Positions 11,308 to 23,801 are shown, counted from the stretch's first letter. The stretch: DNA of 64,000 nucleotides from Hypericum androsaemum (GCA_963995505.1 OZ023187.1:4595501-4659500); one strand, 5' to 3'. Notes: generated by a model from the sequence alone, not told the origin. Translations and numbers: made by a program.

Positions 11308-12314
11308 TTTCGGTCGCCGACAGAATTAGAGAGAATAGAGATTCTATGGATCCAAAAGAAACCCCAAGCTGAAGCTGGAGGGACAATGAATAAAGTGGAC
11401 GTTTCGGTATTTGGGGGGTTATTTAATATTTAGAAAATAAAAAATAGCAGATTCTGGATGTGGTTTTTATGGAGTTGCCATAATTCAGTCAGCCCAATAA
11501 AAGAGGCCGTAAGCGTTTTTTTGTGGGCTACGGCACTACCCTTTTTTTAATTTGCATTTTGTTAAATATTTTTTTTGAAGATATTTGCATTTTGTTAAAT
11601 TTTTTTTGGAAGATATTTGCATTTTGTTAATGAGAGAGGATAGGATTTGAATCGATTTTCTTGGTTGATACTTATACTAGTGATATTTTTTAAAGTAATA
11701 ATTTCTCTAAACTAATAAAAAATTTCAGTCTTGAGTCGGGATAAATTAATGCCAAATCTTCGGTACCAATAATATCACTTTAGAAATGTTTTATTGTATT
11801 CAGTAATACATCTTCACTAGTTCATTGTATTTTTATATGGTGTCAAAATTTTCTGAACGGACATTTAATATTATTATATTTTTAACAATTCAAAATCGAG
11901 TTGGTCCAAATGTTTGTTGGTGATATTACACAAAACTTGGGTATGAAATAAATTTTTGCAGCTGTATATTACACCTCTAGGAATTGATCTCTTGTCTCGT
12001 CAAATCGTGGTTATACCTTGTGCTGTTGGGGCAAGTGCAACTTGGCAACAAAGTAAAAAACTTGCTCATCTAATTGGCTTCTGAATAAAATATCGTACGA
12101 GTAATTTTATGATGATTTTTACATACCAAGTGACAATATTTAAACTAAGCCAGCAGTTGCAACTTCGTAAAAGAGAATTTCACCGTGGGTATACTGTAAA
12201 TATTATTATTAATATATTCTATTTATTAAAAAATACAATATTTAACTATTGATTCGTCAATAAGACATAATAAAGAAACTGAACTCTATGTGATTCATCT
12301 TAAAATTGTCACTT
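11308..12314. other. Intergenic; short T-rich tandem repeat
   Basis: No gene is supported. Around 11550-11630 a unit of about 35 bp built on ATTTGCATTTTGTTAA is repeated three times. The rest is AT-rich up to the TSD of the next copia element. Confidence 0.5.
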
Positions 12315-12319
12315 GATAA

Positions 12320-12468
12320 TGATAGGATCGGAATGTTATATTCTCATTACGTAAACAGTGTATATATATACACAATATAACGTGAGCACCAAGGCTAACC
12401 CTAGCCGACTAACGGAACGGACAATTACAATATGGTCATGACAAGAGAATTGATTGTATACTCCAATA
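12320..12468 (-). repeat. 3' LTR of copia copy 2
   Basis: This 149-bp repeat contains the palindromic stretch GTGTATATATATACAC. It differs from the other LTR at three sites, near 12414, 12418 and 12431. Confidence 0.93.
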
Positions 12469-12476
12469 CTCCCCCT

Positions 12477-15400
12477 TCAAGTTGGAGCATGGAGGTTAAC
12501 AAAGCCCAACTTGCGAATGAGGGCCTGAGAGCGATCTTGACCGAGGGCTTTAGTGAACAAATCGGCCAGCTGGAAAACGGTAGAGATCTTGCGAGGGGCA
12601 ATATCACCGGATTGGACCCGTTCGCGAACAAAATAACAATCTATTTCCACGTGTTTGGTACGTTCATGGTAGACAGGATTCATCGTGATATGGAGAGCAG
12701 CTTGGTTGTCACAAAATAAGGTGGTAGCATGCGGAAAGCGTACACCCAAGTCCCGAAATAGCCAGCGCAACCATAAGACCTCACTAACTGTGTCGGCCAT
12801 TGCACGATATTCGGCCTCAGCAGATGAACGGGCAACAACATGTTGCTTTTTCGTTCGCCAGGAGATGGGAGAGCCACCAAAAGATATAAAATAGCCAGTG
12901 CGAGAACGTCGAGTCATAGGACAGTCCCCCCAATCAGCATCACAGTAAGCTAGAAGATCCATAGTTGGAGAATTAGAAAGCAAGATACCTTGCCCCGGAG
13001 TTGTCTTCAAATACCGAAGGATTCGATTTGTGGCCTGGACGTGTGCAGGATTCGGCTTGCTCACAAATTGACTTAGAATATTCACAGCGTAAGCGATGTC
13101 AGGCCTTGTCACTGTCAAATACATCAAACCCCTAACAAGACGTCGATACCTCGATGACTCATCCACAACATCCTCACCGGAATAAAGTCGATGATTTTGC
13201 TCAATAGGAAAATAACAAGGGCGAGAATCATCCTTGCCACACTCTTTAATGATATCAAGTGTATATTTTTGTTGGCTGAGTACCAATCCTGTTGGGGTCG
13301 TGGCAGCTTCTATGCCAAGGAAGTACTTCAAAGGCCCTAAATCCTTAATCCCATACTGCTCATTCAGGGTCCGCTTAGTGAGCTGGAGCAGCAAACCATG
13401 ATTCCCAGCGAGAATCACATCATCAACATACACGAGCAAAATGAGCACAAGAGAATCTTGTCGAAAGGTAAACATAGCATGATCGGCGCGAGACCCGGTA
13501 AAGCCGAGGGCAAGCAAGGAAGATGTAAGCTTGCTGTACCAAGTTCGAGATGCCTGCTTCAGCCCGTATAACGACTTTTTAAGTCGACAGACGCGTAGGT
13601 CGCCTGGCTTGGAAAATCCTTGAGGAACCTGCATGTAAACTTCTTCTAGCAAATTGCCATGTAGAAAAGCATTATCAATGTCCAACTGGTGAATCATCCA
13701 CCCTCGTTTGACTGCAAGTGCCAGAATGCAACGAAGAGTGACCACTTTTGCCACTGGGGCAAAGGTTTCGTGATAATCAATGCCTTCAATCTGCTTAAAT
13801 CCGTGAGCCACTAGTCTGGCTTTGTAGCGATCAATGCTTCCATCAGGTCTAAACTTTATTTTATATACCCATTTTGAGTCGACAACGTGCTTGCCAGGAG
13901 GCAAGAACACAAGAACCCATGTACCATTTGATGCAAGGGCATCCACTTCGCATTGCATGGCGTCTCTCCAACAGGCATGCTTGAATGCATCATGATATGT
14001 GCGGGGCTCGGTGACAGAGCTAATGGAAGCAAGGTATACCTGGTGGGCATGTGAGAAGCCATTATAACTGATAAAATGCGTTAGAGGATACAAATTTGGA
14101 TTACCTGAAGGAGGGGGCGATGACGTCGATGGCTCTGGAGAATGTGCAGGGGCGAGAGAGGGGGGTAGCTGAACTTGATACTCATCAAGGTGGGCAGGTG
14201 TGCGACTTGGTCGGTCGCTGCGACGAACAGGTTCAACAGCCTCTACGGGCTATCCTGTGCCTGGGATAACCTCCGCAGGCTGGGCTGGGCTGGGAGCATG
14301 TTCGGCGGGCTGTTCTGAACCAAGCTGTACATCCGAAAAAAGGTTCAAAATAATTTGGCACTCAGAAACATCTTCTGGTGGTGAAAATTCCCGCGGTGAC
14401 ATGAAGTCATCGATGCAGGGTGGAAGCATAATAAGCCATTCCGGAGAGGAGGAACCAGCTGTGGCTCCTTGATATGGGAAAATGCTCTCAATAAAAGTGA
14501 CATCACGAGAAACTTGGAACTTCTGGGTCTTCAAGTTATAGATGCGGTAACCCTTTTGGCCAAAAGGGTATCCAAGAAAAATGCCAGGATGACTTCGATC
14601 GTCAAATTTATCGGCCCTAACATTGTTATGGACGTAAGCAAGGCAGCCAAAAACTCTCAAATGACTGTAGCTTGGTAATCGTCCGAATAGCACTTGGTAG
14701 GGGGTCCGATCCTGAATAACTCGAGAGGGAGTTCGATTTATGAGGTATGTTGCAGTCATGACACACTCACCCCAAAATCGGATGGGCATATTTGCCTGAA
14801 AGCGCAATGCGCGTGCCACTTCAAGTATGTGGCGATGCTTTCGCTCAACGACACCATTTTGCTGTGGTGTATAAGGGCAAGAAGTCTGCAATAAGATCCC
14901 TCTCTCTGTATAGAATGTCTGCATATTATGAGAACAAAATTCTAAACCATTGTCGGCTCGGATAGTTTTCACAGTGGTGCCAAAATGATTCACCACCATA
15001 TTGTAAAACATCACTAAATAATGTGAAACTTCTGACTTGAATTTCATGAGAAAGGTCCAAACAGCTCGACTAAAATCATCGATAATAGTCAAGAAATAAT
15101 GTGCCCCGGAAGAGGACGGGGTCTTATCCGGCCCCCAAATGTCATAATGTAATAACTCGAAACAATCTTTTGTCTTGATTGAGCTTGTTGGGAAAGAAAA
15201 ACGAGTCTGCTTCGCACGAAGACATGAATCACACTGCTTATGGACTGAAGGGAAAGCTAGGGTCTTCAAGGATGGAATGAGTCGTAACCTATCATCGGGA
15301 ATATGGCCGAGGCGCTGATGCCAAGCTGACGCGTCACTGGCTGCCAATAACGCTACCCCTCCCTGGACATCCTCGAAGTAGTAAAGCCCATCGCGTTGTC

Positions 15401-16865
15401 TACCCACTCCAATCAGGCTCCTCGAAATTGAGTCATGTATAATACATGAATCAGTATAAAATGTTACAGTGCAATTGAGATCCCTAGTTAACTTGCTCAC
15501 AGATAATAGGTTGCACTTAAATTAAGGAATATGCAAAACATCAGTGAGAGATATTTTTTTGTTGAGACGAACAACTCCAATCCCTACAACGGGTATCTCC
15601 TCGCCATTGGGTATTTTCACGGATGGATGACTGACATCAGTTCTTTCATTAACCAAGATATCCGGGGTGCAGGTAATGTGGTCGATAGCACCCAAATCCA
15701 GTACCCAAGGTTGAGTAAAAGAAACCTTACCAGCCGTGTTTGCGTGGGGGTCAAGCGGTTGAGATGTCGCAAGGATACCTTGGTCTGCCTTGGCCGTAAG
15801 TTGGCGAAAGAGGGTATTGATTTGATCTTGCGTCAAGCCCGAAGACTGACCACCTTCATCATGGCTCACTTGAGCTGCCCTCGGACAGGAGCTGCCCCGA
15901 TCGCCCGCCTTGTTCGGTCGATTGGTGTTACCGCCTGGCTGGGTGCGCGGAACGGCATTGGTGTTATGGAGAGGCTTTCTCCATCCCGGAGGGTAACCGA
16001 CAATCTCAAAACAAGTTGCTTCGAGATGTCCAATTTTTCTACAATGCGTACACTTTGGCCGATTATTAGGGTTTCTGCCATCACTTCCCTGAGACACCTC
16101 CTGGAATCGATGACTTTGGAAGGCAGCCCCTTCGATCACAGGGCGGCGGGTAGCTGAGATGTTTCTTTGCTGTTCATCCTCAGCAATAAGGTGATAGGCA
16201 ATCCCGACAGAAGGGAGCGGCTGTGAACTAAGTATCTGAGTCTTTATCGTTGCAAACGAATCATCCAAGCCCATTAAGAAATCATATAGATGTTCCTTCT
16301 CGCAGAAGGCAATGTCCTATTTCCTAACATCACAAGTGCAACCATCACAGTTACATGCGGGTAGAGAGGAAATCTCATGTACCTCATCTCATAAGCTTTT
16401 AAGCTTAGTGTAATAAGCCGAGACTGTAAGTCTATCTTGGCGAAGACTGGTTATCTATCGTCGAAGTTCATAGGCACGTGGAGCACTGCCTTTTCCAAAT
16501 CGTTCTGCAACATCAATCCAGATATCGCGGGCAGTTCGGGCACATCGCACGCTGCTCCTCACGTCCTTCTCCATGGAGGTTTTAAGCCAACCCCAGACCA
16601 TTGCATCGGCACGAATCCAGTGCGGTAGATCGCTGGAATCGGCCGCTGGTATGTTGAGGGTTCCGTCAACAAACCCGAACTTATTTTTGGCGTAGAGAAC
16701 CGTGCTCATGTCGTTGAGCCATTCTCCATAGTTTTCGTCATTCAGACGATCCATGACATGCATTTGACTAGGGCTATCAGACGGGTGGATGTAGTATGGA
16801 GACATCGCATGCATGCTACTGATCACGGCAGAATTTACGTTGCCGGAATTACTAGAAATAGACAT
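12477..16865 (-). pseudogene. Copia gag-pol of copy 2, five in-frame stops
   Basis: The frame runs from a Met at 16865 (MSISSNS) to the stop at 12477 without any frameshift, but is interrupted by stop codons at 16455-16457, 16389-16391 and 16317-16319 (gag), 15522-15524 (between protease and integrase) and 14250-14252 (between integrase and reverse transcriptase). Visible domains are the gag start with the SPYYIHPSD motif, a CCHC knuckle (CTHCRKIGHLEATC), a protease in which the DSG triad reads DLG, an integrase with the first Asp in a YDIWGP context and an NGVVERKHR motif, an RT with YVDD, and an RNase H. It cannot make its own polyprotein. It is close in protein sequence to copia copy 3 in this window, but the LTRs are unrelated. 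Confidence 0.93.
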
Positions 16866-17048
16866 CCTGGACAGCGGAAGACGATCGACGGAAAATCGCA
16901 ACGAAATTTTTTTTATTTCCCCTCGGTAAGACTGAAATCGCAAGGAAAAATTATTTCTTCCTCGGTAAGATTTTTTTTTTCTCGGTAGAAATTTTAAGGC
17001 TAGATATGATTTTTTTAGGCTAGGTATAATTTTTAGGCTCTGATACCA

Positions 17049-17197
17049 TGATAGGATCGGAATGTTATATTCTCATTACGTAAACAGTGTATATATATAC
17101 ACAATATAACGTGAGCACCAAGGCTAACCCTAGCCGACTAACGAAACCGACAATTACAACATGGTCATGACAAGAGAATTGATTGTATACTCCAATA
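17049..17197 (-). repeat. 5' LTR of copia copy 2
   Basis: This 149-bp direct repeat of 12320-12468 is followed on the minus strand by the primer-binding site (plus-strand GGCTCTGATACCA, ending at 17048). Confidence 0.93.
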
Positions 17198-17455
17198 GAT
17201 AAAATACTATGAATTGAATATATCAAATTATATTTGTTTATTGTCTGTTTTATTCTCGAGTTATCCTCCCTAAAGGAAAAAAGATCAAATCTTTTGTGAA
17301 GAAAAAACAGAATGTCATAACAAGATAGCCAATTGTGAGAGAGTGTTTATTATGGTTAATACTTAATAACCCAAATGAGTCCAGGTATCGATTAATTTAA
17401 ATTCAACCGAATTTTTTTGAATAACAAGAAAATTCTTCTAACGGATAATAAAAAA

Positions 17456-18771
17456 GGGCAAATTACTCTCATATCTCTATACTTTGGTCAGCCTCCCCCT
17501 AGGGTCCCTGGATTTTGGAAAATGATTGTCCCGTCCCTAAGTTTTGATGATAATAGACTCTCGGGTCCCTGGAGCCAGAATATTTCTTTTTCTCCGGCGA
17601 ACTCCTACTTGAAAAGACCAAAATGCCCCTCCCACTTAAAAACAAATCTCTTATTTTCCCACTTTACCTTCTTCCCCAATTTATCTTCAACCTCCAAACA
17701 AAAGATTTAGATAAAAATGAAAGCTTAATCAAATTTCTTCGATCAATCAAAATCAAAGTTCATGTTCTCTGTACCAAGTCCTTGCCTCCACCGGCTACCG
17801 TCCCAGATCTCTGACAACTCCATCGCCACCTCGGACCTCATCTTCGACGCCCTCTCGCTTGAAACCCTAACCCTGCTCGCCCCGTCGGACTCCTCCCGCT
17901 TGAACAAGGGCCCAGGCGGGACGCTAATCGAGGGATTCCACTTGTTCCTGTCGACCAGCGCGTGCGACAGGGTGCGCGAGGAGGCAAAGGCGCTGGCCCC
18001 GGCATGGTCGATCCAGCTGGAGATGGTCCCGCGGCAGGGGTTGTGGCCTGAGAGCTTCGGGAAGCTGGGGCCGGCGAGGAGCGAAGTAGGGCTGTTTCTG
18101 TTGGCGAACGCGGGGGAGGGTGATGGGGAGGGGCTGGTAAGGGAGATGGTGAGGTAGGACCTGGCGATGAGGGGGGCGGCATGGAGGACGGAGGAGGCTG
18201 AGCTTCTCGTGTTTACTTCGGCGGTGCTTCCGGCGGACATCTGGATGATCGACGGGAAGTTTTACCTGTGGGGAGTGTTTCGAGGGAGGAAAGCGACGTC
18301 TTCTTGTGGGCTTCGTCCTAGGAATGGACTTGACGACCGGATTGGTATTCTCTTTCCCCTCCGGTAAAGTCCATAGTTTTTCGTAGGATAAAATTCTGAA
18401 TGGCATAACGGTTGGAACAGCTAGCGTATTTTTGAATGAGGATCGTGATAATAGCTCGTTAAATAGAATCTTAATTTTCTCTAATTAGTTTTGATTTTTA
18501 CTAAAAAAAAGTTAGGGTTTGTGATTGGGCTTTAGTTTTAGTTAAAAGTTAGTGGAAGAAGATGAAGTGAGAAAATAAGAGTTTTTTTTAAGTGGGAGGG
18601 GCATTTTGGTCATTTCAAGTGGGGGTTCGCCGGAGAAAAAGAAATATTCCGGCCCCAGGGACCCGAGAGTCTATTATCATCAAAACTTAGGGACGGGACA
18701 ATCATTTTCCAAAATCCAGGGACCCTAGGGGGAGGCTGACCAAAGTACAGGGATGTGAGGGTAATTTACCC
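17456..18771. mobile_element. Pack-MULE 1 (Mutator-like, about 190-bp TIRs) with a captured gene fragment
   Basis: Long terminal inverted repeats of about 190 bp are present: left 17456 to about 17650, right about 18585 to 18771. Their ends are GGGCAAATTAC and, inverted, GGGTAAATTAC. Matching landmarks include the GTCCCTGGATTTTGG and CCCGTCCCTAAGTTTTGATG segments. The element is flanked by a perfect 10-bp direct repeat TAATAAAAAA (17446-17455 and 18772-18781). Long TIRs with a 9-11-bp TSD are diagnostic of the Mutator superfamily. There is no transposase; the 1.3-kb interior is GC-rich host-like coding sequence, so it is a non-autonomous Pack-MULE. Confidence 0.9.
17762..18367 (+). pseudogene. 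AIPP2-like (PHD-finger protein) C-terminal domain fragment captured by Pack-MULE 1
   Basis: One reading frame runs across the interior with a single TAG at 18155-18157. Residues such as LFLSTSACDRVREEAKAL, LEMVPRQGLWPESF, SEVGLFLLANAG, AELLVFTSAVLPADIW and FYLWGVFRGRK have the order and spacing of the SPOC-like C-terminal domain of plant PHD-finger proteins of the AIPP2 group (HLS...LPRLxxWPxxF...ALYFF...LLIFPSNxLP...FLWGVFR). No PHD finger is present, so only the C-terminal part was captured. The sequence before LSLET has no likeness to the family. GC content is far above that of the flanking DNA. Family assignment is from motif recall, not a search. Confidence 0.6.
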
Positions 18772-18781
18772 TAATAAAAAA

Positions 18782-19669
18782 TGTATTCTCAAAATATTGA
18801 ATGATTAAACTAGAATTACTAAGGGTCTTTAAAAAGCTGCTTCCCCACCGCCGTGATATTTAATATTATTTTACCACAACTCTCTTTTTTGCTACTTGCA
18901 AATTTTACCTACTTTTTACACAAAAACACAGACACCATTGTCAGTTTCATTAATTTCTTTTATTTTTCTCCCTGTCGTACCTCCCAAATTGGTATTTTTA
19001 TTTTTCTTTATATTTTATTTTTTTCACTCTCTCCCTCTCTCTCACTCTCCGCATCCAAAACCTGTGTGCCTTAGATCTCTCCTTAGACAAGGCCTAGTTA
19101 GTTATTGGTCTTCTCTTTCCTTCTGGTTACAAATTGTGTGTTTTTTGCTGTTCCATTTCTTAAATTCCACAAAAGCTTACAAGGGCCAAGGGCTTATTGC
19201 TGCTTCAAGCTCTTTCCTTTTTTGTCAAGATTCCTTTTTGTATTCTGGGTTTTCTTCTCCCTTTCCATTATTATAGGATTCTCTAGGGATAAAATGTCTA
19301 TGCATTTTTTTTATTGTTAATGTTTCTGCTTCAAGTTAGTTGCCTGCTTTTCACTTTAGCTGAAAAAAGTAACTTTTTTAGTGTTGAACTTTTTGTGGGT
19401 TTGGTGAATTTACACTTTTTTTTCTTGAGGTGAGGAAGTACCAAGTGTTTTTTTTTTGTGTGGCTATTTGGGTATCTGGTAATCAATTTGGTGGTTTTGT
19501 TGCTCATGCTAAAATGGGGGTTTGGTGAATCTTGAGTTGTGAAGTGTAGATTCTTATCTCTGTATGGTTAGGGGGAGATAGAGGAATGGGATAGAATGGA
19601 AGTTGGAATTTTGTAGGGTTAATCGTTGAGGAGAAAAGAGGTTGTGTTTGGGGGTGCTTTCGGCGCATA
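18782..19669 (+). promoter_or_regulatory. Upstream region and 5' UTR of the CDK-like kinase gene
   Basis: No ORF is supported here. A pyrimidine-rich block (about 19020-19060, CTCTCTCCCTCTCTCTCAC) and long T tracts are typical of a plant 5' UTR and core promoter. The right end of Pack-MULE 1 lies about 0.9 kb upstream of the ATG. Confidence 0.4.
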
Positions 19670-22600
19670 ATGGGTTGCCTTTGCTGTAAGCCATTCGCCA
19701 TTGAGGGCAGCAAGGAAAGCCCAAAGGAGAGACTCTCAAGCAAGTCCTCCGATTTGCGGGTGTTTAGGGCCACCTCGTCAAGGCGGGAGGAAGGTTATAG
19801 GATAAAGGATCGGTATGATAGCAATGATAGGAGAACAATGCTGATAGACAAGCATGCGAATGGATCTGGTAGATTGCGGGGAAGTGAGAATGTAGATAGG
19901 AAGAGGGACAGGATGGAGCATGCTGTTGCTCAGCATCCGGGAATGGGTACTGTACCGAAAGCAATTGAAGGGGAGCAAGTTGCAGTGGGGTGGCCTCCAT
20001 GGCTAGCTGCAGTAGCTGGAGAAGCAATTAAGGGATGGTTGCCAAGACGTGCAGACTCATTCGAGAAGTTGGATAAGGTATGTTGTTCGTCACTTCATGA
20101 TTATACCGTCATCTTGATTCTTGTGTTTTGTGTTACAATGGTTTCTTTATATATGTAGTCTCTAAAGACATTTGAGATCAGGCTTTAGTGTGACTTGTAA
20201 GATGCCAGGAGCCAACACCTTCCTTGTTCTTCATAAGAGTTTGCGAGCACAAATGTGTTGTGCACCTTCAAAGCCAACTTTCTTTCTGATTAAACCTTAT
20301 ACATGTGGTTCTTTTAGGTTACTATAAATTTGCTCCAGGTTTGTTGATTGCTGTCTTAGTTGTTTACAATGAATGGCAGAATGAAAATGTTCGACCTAAG
20401 CAGCTGTTGCTCACGATGTTGCCTATTGGCGTTTTAGCTGTCCGAGTGATCCCGCCCTTTAACTCTGTGAATGAGTCTGAAGACCCAACCATCCCTTTGT
20501 TTCTTGTATCAGACATCTTCAGCGAGAGCTGATTTGTTTTCCCCTTTTGCATTCCTGTCTGTTCTGGGCATGGATCTTTTTCATCATTTCTAACTGTTGC
20601 TGGCTTTGACAAACTCTCTATATATCTGTACCTGAGTACAGATTGGACAAGGAACATATAGTAATGTGTACCGGGCTCGTGACCTTGATCAAAATAAGAT
20701 TGTTGCACTGAAGAAAGTGAGATTTGACAACCTGGAACCTGAAAGCGTACGCTTTATGGCAAGGGAAATTCACATTTTGAGGCGGCTTGATCATCCAAAT
20801 GTTATTAAGCTCGAGGGACTAGTGACTTCAAGGATGTCCTGTAGCTTGTACCTTGTATTTGAGTACATGGAGCATGATTTAGCTGGACTTGCTTCACATC
20901 CTGGTCTTAAGTTTACAGAACCTCAGGTATCTGTCTGTATCATGGAATATGCTTATATGATTAACATAACTATGATTTCTGTTTAGTGAGACAAGTATCA
21001 ATACTTGTTCAATTTTGTTCTTTGTAGAATTGCTGGGCAATTTACTTCAATCTGCTTGCCTCTTTTCAGGTGAAATGTTACATGCAGCAACTTCTACGTG
21101 GCCTTGATCATTGTCATAGCCGTGGTGTGCTACATCGTGACATAAAGGGTTCTAATCTGTTAATAGACAACAATGGCATCTTGAAAATTGCAGATTTTGG
21201 CCTAGCAAGTTTCTATGACCCTACCAACACTCAGCCATTGACAAGTCGTGTCGTGACCCTTTGGTACCGCCCTCCAGAGCTTTTACTTGGAGCTACATAC
21301 TATGGTACTGCTGTCGATTTGTGGAGCACTGGCTGCATACTTTCTGAATTATATGCAGGCAAGCCAATTATGCCAGGAAGAACTGAGGTAGTTGTTTCCC
21401 TATCGTATTGTTTGTTCTTTCTCTTTTGCTCTTCTCGTGGGGATGACCAACAAGACGACTTTTAGTCTGTTTTGAACTATAGGGTCTTACAAATTATATT
21501 CTCTGTTGTTTGTTATAGATTATGGCACAATAGATGTTACTTCGAAATCGAATGAGTGATTCATAGAAGCTCATTTGGAGGGGCTTTTAGTCTAGAGATA
21601 ATTTTGTAATAGACTTTTCTCCTTGGGATTCTACGATGTGTCATCACAAGAGTGATGGATGGCTATCACCCAAGCATACTTTTTAACTTGATAATTTGCA
21701 TTTATTACTTTTTCTAGTTTTGGCTGGATGAGTGACTTTCTGCGTCTTAGGTGGAGCAGCTGCACAAAATTTTTAAGCTTTGTGGCTCGCCATCTGAAGA
21801 CTACTGGAGAAAGTCAAAGTTGCCTCATGCAACCATCTTCAAGCCTCAACAGCCGTACAGACGCTGCGTTGCAGAAACATTTAAAGAATTCCCGCCACCT
21901 GCTTTAGCACTTATGGAAACCCTGCTTTCAATTGATCCTGCATGTCGTGGTTCTGCTGCTTCTGCTCTGAGGAGTGAGGTATGTGGTAGTTTGAGTTTCA
22001 TCAGAGTTGATATCCTGAACTGCAATGTCTTCCCCTCATAGCAAAACCTCGTGCAGATACAGCATCCAACTTTAGTTTTTGTACTTCTTCTATTTTAGGT
22101 AGCATCATCATTTGCTTGGCTTGATTTATTTGCTTTTATTTACCGTGTCTCTTAAATATCTCTCTTAACCTTCAGAGTTAGACCATCTCTTATCCGTTTC
22201 TCCTTGTGTTTGACAGTTTTTTGCCACAAAGCCACTTCCGTGTGATCCTTGTAGTTTGCCCAAGTATCCACCCAGTAAGGAGCTTGATGCAAAGCTACAA
22301 GATGAAGAAACTCGAAGGTCATCTATTTAACCTTTTCTTTCTTCGGTATTGTCAAGGATTCTGATAACTTTATTTAGCATTTTACAACACTTAACAAGAT
22401 TTTAGCTGAAGTGGTCATCCTCTTGCTAGCATCAAGAGATTGCACAACTTGACCCTTTTTTAGTTGGATCTGGTCAACTCAAGTTCTGACATTGAGTTCT
22501 GGTCTTAGCTGTTCCAAGATGACTTGTTAGAAAGTGTGTGTTGCACAAAAAAAATTAGCGTCTCGTTAGCTTGTAATCTTCAGCAGTCTTGCTTAATCGC

Positions 22601-23801
22601 CAATCTAATTGCATGGCTGTAAAGATGAGTCAAATGGAGTTGTTGCTGATATTCTTGCTGTGTTTGGATCTCTAGACGAGCATTACTAAGCAAGGGCCAG
22701 AGACCTGACATTGAAAGGAGAGCGACAAAGGAATCTCGAGCGGTCCCAGCTCCTGATGCAAATGCTGAGTTAGTCTTGTCTCTCCAAGTAAGTTTACAAG
22801 CATTTTCTGGAAAGTGTAATGCTTATCATCTTAAACAGAAGTGAAGTGAACATGGCTGCCTCCCGTCTTCCTTTTCATTAGGGCTCCTCTTTCGACTTCG
22901 ATAGTTGATGCCATGTTAAATGATCAATCTCATTTTCAGAAAAGAGAAGCACAATCAAATTCCAAGAGCCGGAGTGAGAAGTTTAATCCTCATCCAGAAG
23001 ATGTTGCTTCCGGATTCCCAATTGACCCTCCTCGTCCATCGCAAGCTACAGAATCAAGTCTAAACCCACAAGGCAATCCACATAAAAGAGCATCTCATTC
23101 CGGGCCACTGGTTCATGGCGCTGCTTGGGCAAAAGCTGGTAGAAATCCAGATGAAATTGCAAAGGTTTCTAGCGGAGCTGATTTGTCCACTATGTCTGGC
23201 TTAGTGGATGCTAGAAGGAGCTTGTTATCCGGAGATCGCAGAGAGAGGTCATCATCACAGCAAGATGTCCCTAAACTAATGGCGAGGTTTCCCGGATCTT
23301 TCAAAGAAGCCTCGGAATCTTTCATTCAAAGGGACCAAAAGCTTCAGTTGCAGGGTGTTACCGGCTTCCAGCAAAAGGAAGATGGACGAACTGGCAGTAA
23401 AGACCCAGTTATTGTAAGTGTTTGTTCACCTTCATGCTTTCTTTCTGTGTCTTCCTTAATCTTCTGTTTGTTAGTCTTCATGGCCAGCATCGGAGTTGCT
23501 CTCTTTTACGCTGTCATTGATGTCGTATGCTTCGTCTCTTTGTGGTTAAAGCTTTCTTGGAGTGCTTATTCCGCGTTCATCTTTCCGATTCCAGGTCGGC
23601 TATGGCTCGAAGGGTCACAAGATCCACTATTCTGGCCCTTTGTTGGTTCCAACTGGAAACATGGACCAAATGCTGAAGGATCATGATCGCCATATCCAGG
23701 AAGCATTTAGGCGAGCGCGCCACGACAAGTCAAAGGTCAGAAAGGTTCAGGCTGACGGGAGCCAAATAACAACAAACTCGTTATTCGTCTCCGGTCGTTG
23801 A
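19670..23801 (+). CDS. CDK-like serine/threonine protein kinase (At1g54610/At1g09600 type), about 710 aa, 8 exons
   Basis: Exons: 19670-20077, 20642-20926, 21070-21387, 21751-21978, 22217-22317, 22676-22787, 22940-23413, 23595-23801; all joins keep frame at GT-AG sites. The protein opens MGCLCCKPF, an N-myristoylation glycine plus palmitoylatable cysteines, which predicts membrane attachment. A basic, low-complexity N-terminal region (to about 125) leads to a CDK-type kinase domain: glycine loop IGQGTYSNV (137-145), VALK lysine (about 160), HRD at 253-255, DFG at 273-275, and the activation segment ending TLWYRPPELLLG. The C-terminal 300 residues are Ser/Lys-rich with a conserved ending (GSKGHKIHYSGPLL). 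This layout is that of the plant CDK9/CRK-like family. A cyclin partner is possible but the PSTAIRE helix is replaced, so cell-cycle function should not be assumed. Confidence 0.93.

Larger units (their letters stand above)
12320..17197 (-). mobile_element. Ty1/copia retrotransposon with short 149-bp LTRs (copy 2)
   Basis: The element is 4878 bp and lies on the minus strand. The LTRs are at 12320-12468 (3') and 17049-17197 (5'), 149 bp each, differing at about 3 positions. The 5-bp TSD GATAA is at 12315-12319 and 17198-17202. Read on the minus strand, the primer-binding site TGGTATCAGAGCC directly follows the 5' LTR and a GAAGGGGGAG polypurine tract directly precedes the 3' LTR. The TSD places the LTR ends at TATTGG...CTATCA, so the 5' terminus is TA instead of TG. 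The coding region is complete in order but carries five stops. Confidence 0.95.

Noticed and set aside
17743..18406. Several long minus-strand frames across the Pack-MULE 1 interior
   Set aside because: Low-complexity Pro/Ser/Arg-rich products of GC-rich antisense DNA; the plus-strand frame carries the recognisable protein.
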